DNA from: Chitinophaga flava
Lineage (GTDB): Bacteria > Bacteroidota > Bacteroidia > Chitinophagales > Chitinophagaceae
Assembly: GCF_003308995.1 (NCBI RefSeq)
Contig: NZ_QFFJ01000001.1
Location: 2,108,001 to 2,172,000 of the forward strand
DNA: 64,000 nucleotides
Reading direction: 5' to 3'
Part shown: positions 22,595 through 32,991 of the stretch, in pieces
Numbering within the stretch: the first letter of the stretch is position 1
Layout of the letters: each line of letters starts with the position of its first letter
Translations under genes and position numbers: made by a program
Notes under the pieces: generated by a model
Seen by the model: only the letters and a program-made list of their open reading frames with translations
Database searches by the model: none
Told to the model about the DNA's origin: nothing

Positions 22595-23995
22595 TTACTT
22601 AGTGTCCCACCATACGCGATCTGCGCTGGTAGCGCTCTGATCGGGCTGAGGATTGGCCAGTACTTCATTGGAAGGATAAGGCCATCTTCTGGGGATGTAG
22701 TTTACGAACGCATTCTGTGGCAACTGTAACTGCGGGAAACCGGTACGTCTCCAGTCATTGTAGGTTTCAATAGACAGGAAGTTGGCCACATATTTTTCAT
22801 AAATAATCTGTTGCAATGCGTTAGCTGCGGTGAGTACCGGCCTGCTGTTGATATAAGCCTGTGCAGCAGCCGGAGCGACTTTCAGCATATCCATATGTGC
22901 CTGGATCGCGGCCTGGAAAACAGGTGTGGCAGCAGTGGCACCGGATTTAATGAAAGTAGCTTCTGCCTTGATAAACAGTGCTTCACTGTAAGTAGCGAGA
23001 TACAGCGGAGAAGCAGCGTCTGCATAGAAAGAATTTACCAGTGATAAAACAGTCGGGTCAGGAAGCGGAGTGGAACCAGGAACACGGCCGCTATAACCGC
23101 CATCAGCATCTTTTGTAGCGATGATGGGTAGCCTGGGATCGCTGTTGCCCTGCAGGAAGTCTATGAAAGTTTTAGACATTACTACGCCACCAGCGCCGGG
23201 TTCTGTATTCTTAAACCAGGGGCTTTCTGCCTGTGCAGTACCGGGATACGTCATAGCTGCGTTGTCGCTGTTATCTGCAAATGCGTTGGCAATGGCTGTT
23301 AAAGCACTGTCGGCCTGCAGAGAAGCAGTGCGACCAGGTGCTTTGGTGAGTCGCAGATAGTAGCGGGCTTTCAGCATGTAGGCCAGTTTTTTCCATTTGT
23401 TCATACTGCCCTGATAGATATAATCATCTGAACCAGGAGCCACCGCACTTTTAGGCTGGCTGGCATAATAAATAGCGCTGTCCAGCATGATCTGCAGCTG
23501 CTGATAAACAGACTCCTGGCTGTCATATTTAGGATTGGAGATGGCAGGCAGCTTCATCGCTTCGCTGTATGGCACATTATTCCATAAGTCGGTAGCAATA
23601 GCCAGGTTGTAGGCATACAGTGTTTTACCGATGGCCATGTATTCATTGTGGCCGGCGGCTTTCGCCTGTTGCATCATCAACCGCAGGTTGTTGAGGATAT
23701 TGGGATAAATGTAAAAAGTCCAGGTATTGTCCACATCCACCGGAAAAATGCGATAAGTTTCTTCATCCGGCGAAGGCTGATTGAGAGACAACTGCTGCAT
23801 CCAGTAAGCAGCATTGGTTCCATTGAATCCGCCTACTACCGATGTAGAGGTGGTGACCTCTACGGGAGACAGGATCAATTTTTCCGATACCTGCATCGGA
23901 TGGTTGGGATCATCGTTGACGTCCAGGTATTTTTTACAGCCGCTACCCAATAGCACCGTGCTTAAAAATATGGTGGCTATATATAATCTTTTCAT
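22595..23995 (-). CDS. SusD/RagB-family nutrient-binding lipoprotein
   Basis: 466 residues. The lipoprotein signal is MKRLYIATIFLSTVLLGSGC. The mature protein begins KKYLDVNDDPNHPM and has the TPR-like helical fold of the SusD-like_2 group (AIGKTLYAYNLAIATDLWNNVPYSEAM, KWKKLAYMLKARYYLRL, and C-terminal YNDWRRTGFPQL). It should sit as a lid on the SusC partner encoded 22 bp upstream and capture the nutrient at the cell surface. No glycoside hydrolase, peptidase, sigma/anti-sigma pair or hybrid sensor lies next to it, so the substrate is unknown. Confidence 0.93.
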   Translation of the reverse strand: MKRLYIATIFLSTVLLGSGCKKYLDVNDDPNHPMQVSEKLILSPVEVTTSTSVVGGFNGTNAAYWMQQLSLNQPSPDEETYRIFPVDVDNTWTFYIYPNILNNLRLMMQQAKAAGHNEYMAIGKTLYAYNLAIATDLWNNVPYSEAMKLPAISNPKYDSQESVYQQLQIMLDSAIYYASQPKSAVAPGSDDYIYQGSMNKWKKLAYMLKARYYLRLTKAPGRTASLQADSALTAIANAFADNSDNAAMTYPGTAQAESPWFKNTEPGAGGVVMSKTFIDFLQGNSDPRLPIIATKDADGGYSGRVPGSTPLPDPTVLSLVNSFYADAASPLYLATYSEALFIKAEATFIKSGATAATPVFQAAIQAHMDMLKVAPAAAQAYINSRPVLTAANALQQIIYEKYVANFLSIETYNDWRRTGFPQLQLPQNAFVNYIPRRWPYPSNEVLANPQPDQSATSADRVWWDTK

Positions 23996-24017
23996 GATAA
24001 TTTACTTTTTAATACTA

Positions 24018-27000
24018 CTAAAAGGTTGCTTTTAAACCGATGATTATGGTATGGTTGGATGGCGCCATAAAGTTGGCAAAACCTTGTCCGTTACCACTAC
24101 CATTAAGACTTACTTCAGGATCTGAACCCGTATAGTTTTTATGCAGGATGAAGTTGGTGCCGGTAACATTCAGCGCCAGTGATTTAAAAGGTGTGCCTTT
24201 CAGGAATGCACCGAAATTATAGGCCAGGGATACCTGTCTTAATTTCAGGAAAGAGCCGTCTTCGATGGAGCTTTCATCCACAGAAGAATAAAGATTGGTG
24301 TAATAGTCCTGTGTCAGCGCAACCGGAGTAGTATTCTGTTTTCCGGTACTTTCTATGATACCAGGGAATATAGTGGTAGTACCACGGTTTTCGGTAACCT
24401 TAGGTGTACCATAGAAAAGCAGGTAGTGGTTGTCGAGGTTGAGGATATCTCCACCATGTTTGTGGTCCAGCACAAAGGAGAAAGTCAGTGCTTTCCAGGT
24501 GAAGGTACTGGTGATACCGCCCAGCCATTTGGGTGTTACATAACCGATAGGAGCGGTATTATCAGCCAGTTGCGGATAACCATCGTCGCCCAGCAGCAGC
24601 TGACCGGCATCATTACGTTTGAAGTGAGAACCCATGATCACACCATAAGGCTGTCCGGCAAAAGCATAGATACCTGGTGTAGTGAAACCGGCCAGGAAAA
24701 TGCTGTTCAGACCAGGTGCCAGACGGGTAACACTGTTATTGATTTTCGTATAGTTGACACCGATATCCCATGTCATGTTTTTGGTTTTTATCGGTGTGAT
24801 GTTCAGCACTACTTCCACACCTTTGTTACGCATATCGCCGGCATTGAGGCTGGCTGAAGAGTAGCCGGTAGAGCCGGAAATCGGGGAAGTAGTGAGCAGG
24901 TCCAGACTCTTTTTATCGAAGTAGCTCACTTCGAGGCCGGCCCTGTTCTGGAAGAATTTGGTTTCCAGACCAATTTCAAACTCTTTCACACTTTCGTTTT
25001 TGAGCGGATAAGCATAGGTAGTTGACTGCAGATAACCATTTTGTCCACCAAAGGGGAAATTGACATTACCTACAGAAGCTTTCACATATGGGGTGGTCAG
25101 CGAGTAAGGACCCACGTTGTCGTTACCTACTGCAGAATAAGACAGTCTCAATTTACCGAAGTTGAATATTTTGCTGGAAGCAAGGCCCAGTGGTTCTGTG
25201 AAGATAAAGCCACCGCTTATAGATCCGTAGGGATAGAACTGTTTATCTTTAGACAATACGGAAGTTCCGTCGTAACGACCGGTCATGGCCAGTGTCAGCA
25301 TTTTTTTCCACTCCACGTTAGCCTGTGCATAAAAACCTACTTTTCTGCTTTTATAGAGATAGTAGGAAGAACTGACATTGCTCGTATTGGAGATATTATA
25401 TAAGCCGGGAACAGACAATCCCACACCTTCTACATAGTTATTGTTGTTGTAGTTGGAGAGGATGTTATTACCTACGATCACGTCTGTGGTCCAGTCACCA
25501 AAGGTTTTTCTGGCTTGTACGATCAGATCATGGTTGAACTGCTGGTATTGTATGTCTCTTTTATACAGTCTGCCATCTACGGATTTAGAGCCGATGATAC
25601 CCATATTTTCATGATAATCGGTATTGTTTACATACATATCGGCACCGAATCTTTCGGTGATGGTGAGCCAGGAGAGCGGAGAATAAGACAGGTTGATCAC
25701 CGGAATGATACGGTTGGTACGATCGCGCAGTCCGGTATTGTCTACGAGCCAGTAAGGGTTGTTACGGGCAGCGCGGTATACCTGCTGACTTCCATCTGGT
25801 TTGGTAGTAGGGAAAGGATTCCAGGAGATGGGCGCAGCGTATACCGTCCACAGCGGACTGGCGAGGCTGTTACCTTCCAGGAGGCGGTGGTTGTCTGAGT
25901 TGATATAGTTGAACTGAGTAGTGAGACGCAGATTTTTAGTGAGTTCCACACTGTATTTGGCAAACAGGGAATGGCGGGAATAATCGGTGTTAGGCATAGT
26001 ACCATCAGTCTTTATATAAGAATAAGACACCAGGTAATTGGACCGATCTGTATAACCGCTGACAGACACGTTGTTGTCTTTTGTATGTCCTGTTTTGAAG
26101 AAGTCTTTCTGGTTGTTTCTCTTGGGAACGGGCACACCGTTTACTTTCAGCGTATCCATGAGTGGTCCCCAGGAGGCAGAGCCTTGTTTACCATTATTAC
26201 CGTCTACATATTTACCACCGGTACCTTGTGCATATTTATCCTGAAACTGAGGCAGGATGGGGTTTTCGAAGGAGTAGCTGGAGCTTACTGACACGGTAGG
26301 TCTGCCGGATTTGGCGCCCATACCGTTTTTGGTGGTGATGATCACAGCACCTTTGGCAGCGGCAGATCCGTAGAGGGCGGTAGCAGCAGCACCTTTCAAT
26401 ACGTTGATGCTTTCAATGATGTTAGGGTCGATGTCAGCAGCACGGTTGGAAGTACCGCCACCACTGAGGGAGCCATCCGGGTTGCCGGCTTCCTGGTTGT
26501 CCATGGGGATACCATCGATGACCATGAGCGCCTGATTTTCGCCGGTGAGAGAGCTGTTGCCGCGGATCACGATCCTGGCGGAGCTGCCGGGCATACCGCT
26601 GGAGTTGGTGATTTGTACACCGGCGACTTTACCGGACAATGCATTGACCAGGTTGTTTTGTTTGGCTTCCACGATGGAGGCACCTTTCACTTCCTGGGTG
26701 GCATAGGTGAGTGTACGTTTATCTCTTTTAATACCCAATGCAGTTACCACCAGTTCGTTGAGAGACTGGTTGCTTCCCTGTAACTTAATAACAAGCGGGG
26801 TACCGCTGGCATCTGTGGTGACTGTCTGGTTGGCATATCCTACAAAGGAGAACAGGAGTGTGGCTCCTGATGGTGCTTCCAGCTTAAAGGCGCCGTCGGC
26901 CCCGGATACAGTTCCTTTGGAAGAACCTTTGATAACAATGTTCACCCCTGGTAAAGTCGTACCATCTCTGGCGTCGGTTACTTTACCTGTAATAGTTCGT

Positions 27001-27065
27001 GTTTGGGCATAAGCATGTAGCATACTGAAGGCCACGAACAGCCAAAGGATTAATCCTTTCTTCAT
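24018..27065 (-). CDS. SusC/RagA-family TonB-linked outer-membrane transporter
   Basis: 1,015 residues from ATG 27065 (a TTG two codons upstream only extends the frame). Signal peptide 1-21 (ending HAYAQ). A carboxypeptidase-regulatory-like domain (about 24-98; ITGKVTDARDGTTLPGVNIV) is followed by the plug (about 105-235; ALSGKVAGVQITNSSG, VIRGNSSLTGENQALMVIDG) and the 22-strand barrel. The C-terminal strand ends in aromatic Phe (IIIGLKATF). It imports an oligomer across the outer membrane using TonB energy, together with the SusD partner downstream. There is no STN domain, so signalling through an anti-sigma factor is not expected. Confidence 0.95.
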   Translation of the reverse strand: MKKGLILWLFVAFSMLHAYAQTRTITGKVTDARDGTTLPGVNIVIKGSSKGTVSGADGAFKLEAPSGATLLFSFVGYANQTVTTDASGTPLVIKLQGSNQSLNELVVTALGIKRDKRTLTYATQEVKGASIVEAKQNNLVNALSGKVAGVQITNSSGMPGSSARIVIRGNSSLTGENQALMVIDGIPMDNQEAGNPDGSLSGGGTSNRAADIDPNIIESINVLKGAAATALYGSAAAKGAVIITTKNGMGAKSGRPTVSVSSSYSFENPILPQFQDKYAQGTGGKYVDGNNGKQGSASWGPLMDTLKVNGVPVPKRNNQKDFFKTGHTKDNNVSVSGYTDRSNYLVSYSYIKTDGTMPNTDYSRHSLFAKYSVELTKNLRLTTQFNYINSDNHRLLEGNSLASPLWTVYAAPISWNPFPTTKPDGSQQVYRAARNNPYWLVDNTGLRDRTNRIIPVINLSYSPLSWLTITERFGADMYVNNTDYHENMGIIGSKSVDGRLYKRDIQYQQFNHDLIVQARKTFGDWTTDVIVGNNILSNYNNNNYVEGVGLSVPGLYNISNTSNVSSSYYLYKSRKVGFYAQANVEWKKMLTLAMTGRYDGTSVLSKDKQFYPYGSISGGFIFTEPLGLASSKIFNFGKLRLSYSAVGNDNVGPYSLTTPYVKASVGNVNFPFGGQNGYLQSTTYAYPLKNESVKEFEIGLETKFFQNRAGLEVSYFDKKSLDLLTTSPISGSTGYSSASLNAGDMRNKGVEVVLNITPIKTKNMTWDIGVNYTKINNSVTRLAPGLNSIFLAGFTTPGIYAFAGQPYGVIMGSHFKRNDAGQLLLGDDGYPQLADNTAPIGYVTPKWLGGITSTFTWKALTFSFVLDHKHGGDILNLDNHYLLFYGTPKVTENRGTTTIFPGIIESTGKQNTTPVALTQDYYTNLYSSVDESSIEDGSFLKLRQVSLAYNFGAFLKGTPFKSLALNVTGTNFILHKNYTGSDPEVSLNGSGNGQGFANFMAPSNHTIIIGLKATF

Positions 27066-27777
27066 GAGCAATTTAGATTTTGATAGATGATTCTGATACC
27101 TCCGGGAATGGCATGCCGCTTCCTTCTCCGTGTATACGTCAGCGTTACACAGGCTAAAAGGATTTAACAGGCAATAAATTCCTGATCCGGGATATACTTC
27201 CAGTTGGCGGCAGTAATGATCCGGGAAAGATGATTGTTGTTAAGCGGTAGCTTAATTGTTCAGATAAATGGTCGTTGTCTAGCTTTTAGATTTAGATGAT
27301 GCGTTTTTTAGATTTAGATGATGCAAAAACCTTTTTAAGAAAGGTGATACTTCCCATAACAAGTGTTGTGATCAAATTATTCTCTCACACGTAATTTTAA
27401 AATCCGGCTGATAAACAAGAACGCTCAGCCTGCGTTTTTTCATTGCTCCTAACAAGTGTTCTTCGGTTGATCAGCTGCGTCTTCCAGCAGCTTATTTTTC
27501 ATCGTTCTTCAGTGGCTCTTCAAGTTGACTTTTCTATAGCGCGATCCGGGAATTACATACTCTTTATGTGACAGCCCCGTTATGTATCATTGAGTGTCCA
27601 AATTATGAAAAAAATGTTAAACTTTTCAAGATACATCATATATGATTTTTAATTATATATTTATCTTGACACGTTGTAATAAATGTCTGTTTTAATATTG
27701 GATTAAATCATTAAAATCTACTTAAAATAGCGTGGGTGCATTCCTTATCTTCGCTGCTGTTTCGTTTATACCAGATC
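27066..27777. other. 712-bp non-coding control region between susC and lnt
   Basis: No convincing gene on either strand; the longest frames are short and without family character. It holds the paired 19-bp direct repeat at 27284-27324, a degenerate third copy near 27069-27090, and a repeated TAACAAGTGTT (27357-27367 and 27450-27460). The end of the region is very AT-rich (27600-27730). It probably carries the susC promoter and its regulation; a canonical TAnnTTTG box was not found near susC. Confidence 0.5.
27284..27324. repeat. Exact 19-bp direct repeat upstream of susC
   Basis: TTTTAGATTTAGATGATGC at 27284-27302 and again at 27306-27324, a 22-bp period, about 220-260 bp upstream of the susC start. 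The same-face spacing suggests two bound regulator dimers. Confidence 0.6.
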
Positions 27778-29388
27778 ATGAAATTATCTGCTTTTTTTCT
27801 CAGCATATTCGCCGCCCTGCTACTGTGGCTGGCCTGGCCCACCATGCCATTCACACCGCTGGTTTTTATCGGCTTTACTCCGTTGTTGTATCTCACCGAG
27901 AAAATACACCACCGCGGGAAATATTTCGGGTGGATCTTTTTTTCGTTACTGATATGGAACGTGGCTACTACCTGGTGGGTGGGTAACACACCAGTGCCTG
28001 CCAGCGGCGTATTTGCCAACAGCTTTAATGCACTCCTGATGAGCATTCCCTGGCTGGCCTATAAAAGCAGCCGCAGGCGCCTGCCCGAAACCATGGCTTA
28101 TTTTGCGCTGATCGTATACTGGCTGACATTTGAATGGGTACACCAGACCTGGGAACTGAGCTGGCCCTGGCTGGTACTGGGCAACGCCTTTGCCATGCGG
28201 CCAGGATGGGTACAATGGTATGAAATCACCGGCGCCAGCGGCGGCACCCTGTGGGTACTGCTCACCAACATCACCATTTATCAGGTGTGGAAACGGGCAC
28301 GCATATACGATCTCAGTTGGGCACAGCTGCTGCGCCGGGAAATATGGAAGCCTGCAATGGTAATAGCAGCTCCGCTGCTACTGTCAGCCTTCATCCATCC
28401 CGCCCCTGACCCCGCCCGCAAAACAGGCGTGGTGATCGTACAACCCAACATCAATCCTTACGATGAAAAATTCAGCGCCAGTTCTGCCATAGAACAACTG
28501 CATAAATTTATCCGCCTCTCCGAAGAAAAAGCGGATAGTGATACCCGTTATTTCATATGGCCGGAAACAGCGCTCTTCCCTGGCGGCGCCTGGGAGCATC
28601 AGCTCAACTATCAGCCGGAAGTTCAGGCTATCCGGCAGATGCTGCAACGTTATCCCAAAGCCAGGGTGGTAACCGGTGCCGTGACCATGAAACAATACCG
28701 CAGCACAGACGAGATACCCGCCACCGCCCGCATGATGGAAGACGGTACCTACTGGGAACCGTTTAATGCAGCCCTGCAGATAGACACTTCACAAAGCATA
28801 CAGATCTATCATAAATATGAACTGGTGCCCGGTGTGGAACTCGTTCCCTATGTCCGGTATATCTCCTTTATGAAAACGCTGGCACTCGACTTCGGCGGTA
28901 TTACCGGCAGCTATGGCCGTACACCAGGAGCAACGATGCTGACCAGCCCTGCAGACAGCATCAACATATTCCCCACTATCTGCTATGAATCCGTTTTCAG
29001 CGATTACGTGGCCGGTGGTGTAAAACCAGGTGCCAACCTGTTGGCTATCATTACCAATGATGGGTGGTGGGGCAATACCGAAGGACACCGGCAACACCTG
29101 CAATATGCCCGCCTCCGCGCTATCGAAACCAGACGCTGGGTACTGAGAAGCGCCAATACCGGCACCTCTGCAGTGATAGATCCTGCCGGCAATGTGTCCC
29201 AACCTCAGCCCTACTGGCAGGAAGCAGTTATCAAAGCAACTGTAACACCCAGACAGGATATTACGTTCTATGTAAGAAATGGAGATCTTGTGTCTAAAGG
29301 AGCGGTAATATTTTGTATCTTGTTGCTCGTACATGCTTTTATTTCACGATTTATTCCCGGCTTAAGACATGCGGAAAACAATCAATAA
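27778..29388 (+). CDS. lnt: Apolipoprotein N-acyltransferase
   Basis: 536 residues from ATG 27778; a GTG at 27736 gives an unlikely extension. An inner-membrane enzyme that N-acylates the lipid-modified cysteine of lipoproteins. About six to eight N-terminal membrane helices (1-215) are followed by a periplasmic nitrilase domain (about 220-490). The catalytic triad is visible: Glu in FIWPETALFPGG, Lys in IYHKYELVPGVE and Cys in FPTICYESVFSDYV. A final membrane helix lies near the C-terminus. The next gene overlaps its end by 20 bp, so the two are translationally coupled. Confidence 0.95.
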   Translation: MKLSAFFLSIFAALLLWLAWPTMPFTPLVFIGFTPLLYLTEKIHHRGKYFGWIFFSLLIWNVATTWWVGNTPVPASGVFANSFNALLMSIPWLAYKSSRRRLPETMAYFALIVYWLTFEWVHQTWELSWPWLVLGNAFAMRPGWVQWYEITGASGGTLWVLLTNITIYQVWKRARIYDLSWAQLLRREIWKPAMVIAAPLLLSAFIHPAPDPARKTGVVIVQPNINPYDEKFSASSAIEQLHKFIRLSEEKADSDTRYFIWPETALFPGGAWEHQLNYQPEVQAIRQMLQRYPKARVVTGAVTMKQYRSTDEIPATARMMEDGTYWEPFNAALQIDTSQSIQIYHKYELVPGVELVPYVRYISFMKTLALDFGGITGSYGRTPGATMLTSPADSINIFPTICYESVFSDYVAGGVKPGANLLAIITNDGWWGNTEGHRQHLQYARLRAIETRRWVLRSANTGTSAVIDPAGNVSQPQPYWQEAVIKATVTPRQDITFYVRNGDLVSKGAVIFCILLLVHAFISRFIPGLRHAENNQ

Positions 29389-30160
29389 CGGAACCCATCA
29401 GTACGACGATCAGGGACAAGGCCCGGTAATAGTGCTCATTCACGGCTTTTCTGAAAATGGTAGTTTATGGGAAATACAACAAGCCTATCTCAAAGACCGT
29501 TTCCGGATTATTACCCCTGAGCTCCCCGGCACTAGTGAGGTTCCGCTGACTGATCCGTTGACAATGGAATCAATGGCAGACTACGTTTATGCCATCCTGT
29601 TAGCTGAAAGCATAGACAAAGCTATTATCATAGGACACTCCATGGGTGGATATGTGGCGCTCGCCCTCACCGAGAAATATCCGCAGCTGGTACAAGGACT
29701 GGGACTGTTCCATTCCACCGCCACTGCCGATAGTGAAGAGAAAAAAGAAGTACGCCGCAAGTCTATCAAACTCATACAGGAATATGGTGCTGAAACCTTT
29801 GTGCGGCAAACATTGCCCAATATGTTCAGCCCCACTTTTAAAGCCGTTCAGCCAGCCCGTGTAGAAGCTTATGTGCAGATGGGTATGCAATGCCCCCAGC
29901 AATCCATGATAGCCTATTATGAGGCCATGATGCAAAGGCCTGACCGGACAGTCATTCTGAAAGATGCAACAATGCCCGTACTGTTTATCATCGGAAAAGA
30001 TGATAACGCCGTACCGGCAGATATTATATTACCGCAGATTACGCTGCCTCGCGTAAGCAGTATTCATATTTTTGATGAAGTGGGACATATGGGCATGTGG
30101 GAAGTATTTGAAGCTGCTAATGTGATCCTGCATCAGTTTGCGGATTTCTGTCAGCTTTGA
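29369..30160 (+). CDS. Alpha/beta-fold hydrolase
   Basis: 263 residues. The fold signature includes the oxyanion region VLIHGFSENGSLW (about 21-33), the nucleophile elbow GHSMGGY (Ser about 91), the acid in IGKDDNAVPADI and the catalytic His in DEVGHMGMWE (about 239). No signal peptide, so cytoplasmic. Substrate unknown; the family includes esterases, haloperoxidase-like enzymes and C-C bond hydrolases. It overlaps the 3' end of lnt by 20 bp, which implies co-expression but not a shared reaction. Confidence 0.88.
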   Translation: MRKTINNGTHQYDDQGQGPVIVLIHGFSENGSLWEIQQAYLKDRFRIITPELPGTSEVPLTDPLTMESMADYVYAILLAESIDKAIIIGHSMGGYVALALTEKYPQLVQGLGLFHSTATADSEEKKEVRRKSIKLIQEYGAETFVRQTLPNMFSPTFKAVQPARVEAYVQMGMQCPQQSMIAYYEAMMQRPDRTVILKDATMPVLFIIGKDDNAVPADIILPQITLPRVSSIHIFDEVGHMGMWEVFEAANVILHQFADFCQL

Positions 30161-30193
30161 TATTACTGATCACCACAACCAAAATCGCCCCCT

Positions 30194-32839
30194 TTGAAGA
30201 AACAATTTATTCTTCTCCTGATATGTATGATATACGCCCTTCCGGCGTATGCCAGCCATATTATCGGCGGCCAGATCTATTACAAACTAGTGAGGTCCAC
30301 CGGCAGGTTGAACACCTACCTGGTCACCATGAAGTTATACCGCATCTGCGAACGGGGTGACCGGATAGCGGAGATGCCCACCTCCATCATTCTCGCCTCC
30401 TTCGATAAAACAGATAACAGTCTGGTTGCCAAGTATCCCATCGATCGAACCAACTTCGAAGTCAAGAATCTTGCCCAGGTGGATCCCTGTATTGTCAATC
30501 CACCGCCGGTATGTTTTCAGGTGGGCACCTTTGAAACAGAGATCACCCTGCCCAATAACGCAGACGGATACACGATTGCTTTTCAGAGCTGCTGCCGCGA
30601 TCCCTTTATGGTGAATATTATATCTGATCCCATTCCCGGCACCCCCGACCGGGGTACCGGCGCCACCTATTTTGCAGAAATTCCGGGTACCAACAGCGGC
30701 GCAGTAGACGCCAATGGTGTTGTCAAAAATTCCAGCCCTGAATTTAACAAGGAAGAAGCCACCCTGGTATGCGCAGATAAAAAGTTCACCTACGATTTCT
30801 CTGCCTCCGACCCTGATGGTGACGAACTGGTGTATGAATTCTGTGACGCCTATAAAGGCGGTCAGCTTACGCCACAGGGAGGAATCCCACCGGCAGCCAT
30901 TGCCCCGCCTTATAGCTTTGTACAATATTACTCTCCTTTCTCCGGAGGATCGCCTCTGGGGCCCAATGTTAAGATTGATCCCAAAACAGGTATTATCTCC
31001 GGTGTCGCCCCAGCTGCAGGCAAATATGTAGTGACCGTTTGTGTAAATGAATACCGTAACAACAAGAAGATAGGCACGCTGCGAAAAGATTTCCACATCA
31101 ACGTGACCACCTGTGTAAAACAGGTGACCGCCGCCATGCCGGATAAATATGCCGATTGCAGCAGTCTCACGATCACTTTCCTCAACACCAGTACCCTCGG
31201 CAAACCCTACTACTGGGACTTTGGTGATGGTACCACCACTACAGTAACGACCACCGATCCCCTGCCACATACCTATGCCCAGGAAGGCACCTACCATGTA
31301 AAACTCTATGTGGATAAAGAAAGCAACTGCGGCGACAGCGCCTTCGCTACCGTATACGCCTACCCGAAATTCGACCCTGATTTTTCAGCAGCAGGGATGT
31401 GTATCGAAAGAGCTACTGCGTTCTCACCCGATATCACCCGGATAGACAGAGGCAGCGTAGACTACTACAAATGGGATTTCGGGACCGGTGTAGCCGGAGA
31501 TACTTCCAATGTCAGATCCCCGCAGTATCAATACCGGCAGCCCGGCACCTATAATGTTCAGCTGTTTCTGCATTCCACTGTAGGCTGTGAAAAAACCATT
31601 ACCCATCCGCTTACCATCTACGACCGGCCACCTTTCAGCGCCACCGGCGATACCCTGCTGTGTTTTAAAGACAGTCTGCAGATGTGGACTGCCAGCGGTC
31701 AGCCGGGCTCCTATAAATGGTCGCCTCCCGACTACAAAATACTAAACCCTAACAGTCCCGCCCCTATTGTCTTCCCAGCGAAAGACACCACATACACCGT
31801 CACCTTTACCGACCTGCAGGGATGTACCAACGATAAAAAGATACACATAAACGTCCGTGACTCCCTCTATATTCATACCCAGCCAGACAGTACGATCTGC
31901 ACCGGTGATGAAATACATCTGAGTGTAACTACAGATGGTGCTTACAACTACCGCTGGACAAACCTGGGCAACAATCAGGTAGTCAGCAATCTGGGCGATG
32001 CCTTTGTAACACCCGATCCGCCCAGTCAGACCTATGAAATAATGGCCAGCCTGGGAAAATGTCATACAGCCGATACCGTTACTCTCAAAGTGGTAGATCC
32101 ACCGAAACCTACGGCCTCACCTGACACTACGGTTTGCTTCGGGATACCGGTCACCCTAAGGGCTACCGGTGGCACTTATTACCGCTGGTCACCGGCCTAT
32201 TACGTAGACAGTGCTACCAAAGCCATTACCATAGGCCATCCCAAAGACACAACCCGCTTCACTGTAACGGTAACGGATACACTGGGATGCCCCAAACCTG
32301 TTACTGCCAGCGTATTGGTCAAAGTAGTACCACCGGTTCCTGCTTTTGCCGGCAACGATACCATCGTGATGCTCAACCAGCCATTTCAGCTGCATGCCAC
32401 CGGCGGTGTAAGGTATACCTGGTCTCCTGTCATCGGGTTGAACAATCCCAATATTGACAATCCTGTCACCACTATCAACCGCGACGTCACCTATACCGTT
32501 ACCGCCTATACGCAGGAAGGTTGTAGTGGCAAAGACGATATCTTTGTACGCTTTATTATAGGTCCGGAAATCTATATTCCTAATGCCTTCTCTCCCAATG
32601 GTGATGGTCTTAATGATGTTTTCCGTCCCTTGCCCGTAGGCATGGTGAAACTGGACTTCTTCCGGGTATTTGACCGCTGGGGAAAACTGATGTACGACAA
32701 TACCGCCTATTTGAAAGGATGGGATGGAAAAGTAAACGGCCAACTCGCTCCTATAGGCACTTATGTTTGGGTAGTACAAGGCCTGGACATCAACAATAAA
32801 ACTGTGCTTCGTAAAGGCACGGTAACACTTATCCGTTAA
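30194..32839 (+). CDS. Large PKD-domain surface protein with type B T9SS sorting signal
   Basis: 881 residues. The only start that leaves an intact signal peptide is TTG 30194 (KKQFILLLICMIYALPAYAS); the first ATG lies inside the hydrophobic stretch. The N-terminal domain begins SHIIGGQIYYK and is shared with the next gene. PKD-like domains follow (about 315-450; YYWDFGDGTTTTVTTTDPLP), then a long Ig-like Pro/Thr-rich region with repeated T-x-Y-x-V strands. The C-terminal gliding-motility (CHU_C) domain is about 790-881: YIPNAFSPNGDGLNDVF, FFRVFDRWGKLMYD, GTYVWVVQGLD. Predicted T9SS cargo at the cell surface; possible adhesin. SprA is encoded 10 kb downstream. Confidence 0.88.
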   Translation: MKKQFILLLICMIYALPAYASHIIGGQIYYKLVRSTGRLNTYLVTMKLYRICERGDRIAEMPTSIILASFDKTDNSLVAKYPIDRTNFEVKNLAQVDPCIVNPPPVCFQVGTFETEITLPNNADGYTIAFQSCCRDPFMVNIISDPIPGTPDRGTGATYFAEIPGTNSGAVDANGVVKNSSPEFNKEEATLVCADKKFTYDFSASDPDGDELVYEFCDAYKGGQLTPQGGIPPAAIAPPYSFVQYYSPFSGGSPLGPNVKIDPKTGIISGVAPAAGKYVVTVCVNEYRNNKKIGTLRKDFHINVTTCVKQVTAAMPDKYADCSSLTITFLNTSTLGKPYYWDFGDGTTTTVTTTDPLPHTYAQEGTYHVKLYVDKESNCGDSAFATVYAYPKFDPDFSAAGMCIERATAFSPDITRIDRGSVDYYKWDFGTGVAGDTSNVRSPQYQYRQPGTYNVQLFLHSTVGCEKTITHPLTIYDRPPFSATGDTLLCFKDSLQMWTASGQPGSYKWSPPDYKILNPNSPAPIVFPAKDTTYTVTFTDLQGCTNDKKIHINVRDSLYIHTQPDSTICTGDEIHLSVTTDGAYNYRWTNLGNNQVVSNLGDAFVTPDPPSQTYEIMASLGKCHTADTVTLKVVDPPKPTASPDTTVCFGIPVTLRATGGTYYRWSPAYYVDSATKAITIGHPKDTTRFTVTVTDTLGCPKPVTASVLVKVVPPVPAFAGNDTIVMLNQPFQLHATGGVRYTWSPVIGLNNPNIDNPVTTINRDVTYTVTAYTQEGCSGKDDIFVRFIIGPEIYIPNAFSPNGDGLNDVFRPLPVGMVKLDFFRVFDRWGKLMYDNTAYLKGWDGKVNGQLAPIGTYVWVVQGLDINNKTVLRKGTVTLIR

Positions 32840-32991
32840 AGATTCTGAAATGTAAAGATTTAGGTATGCCGATATTTGTTTGCATATAAATCCCTCACCT
32901 GAAATGCCCTGCTGTTCCTGCAAATAATACTGGTACTGACTGAACCGGGTCTGCTTTTTTTTTGTTAAATTCAGAGAGCAGTACCCCAATC

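Noticed and set aside
27066..27777. Small gene in the susC-lnt gap
   Set aside because: Only frames of about 15-34 codons without promoter or conservation clues were seen.
30335..31297. 320-codon minus-strand open frame
   Set aside because: Antisense to the T9SS cargo gene; glycine-rich nonsense product from GC-rich third positions.
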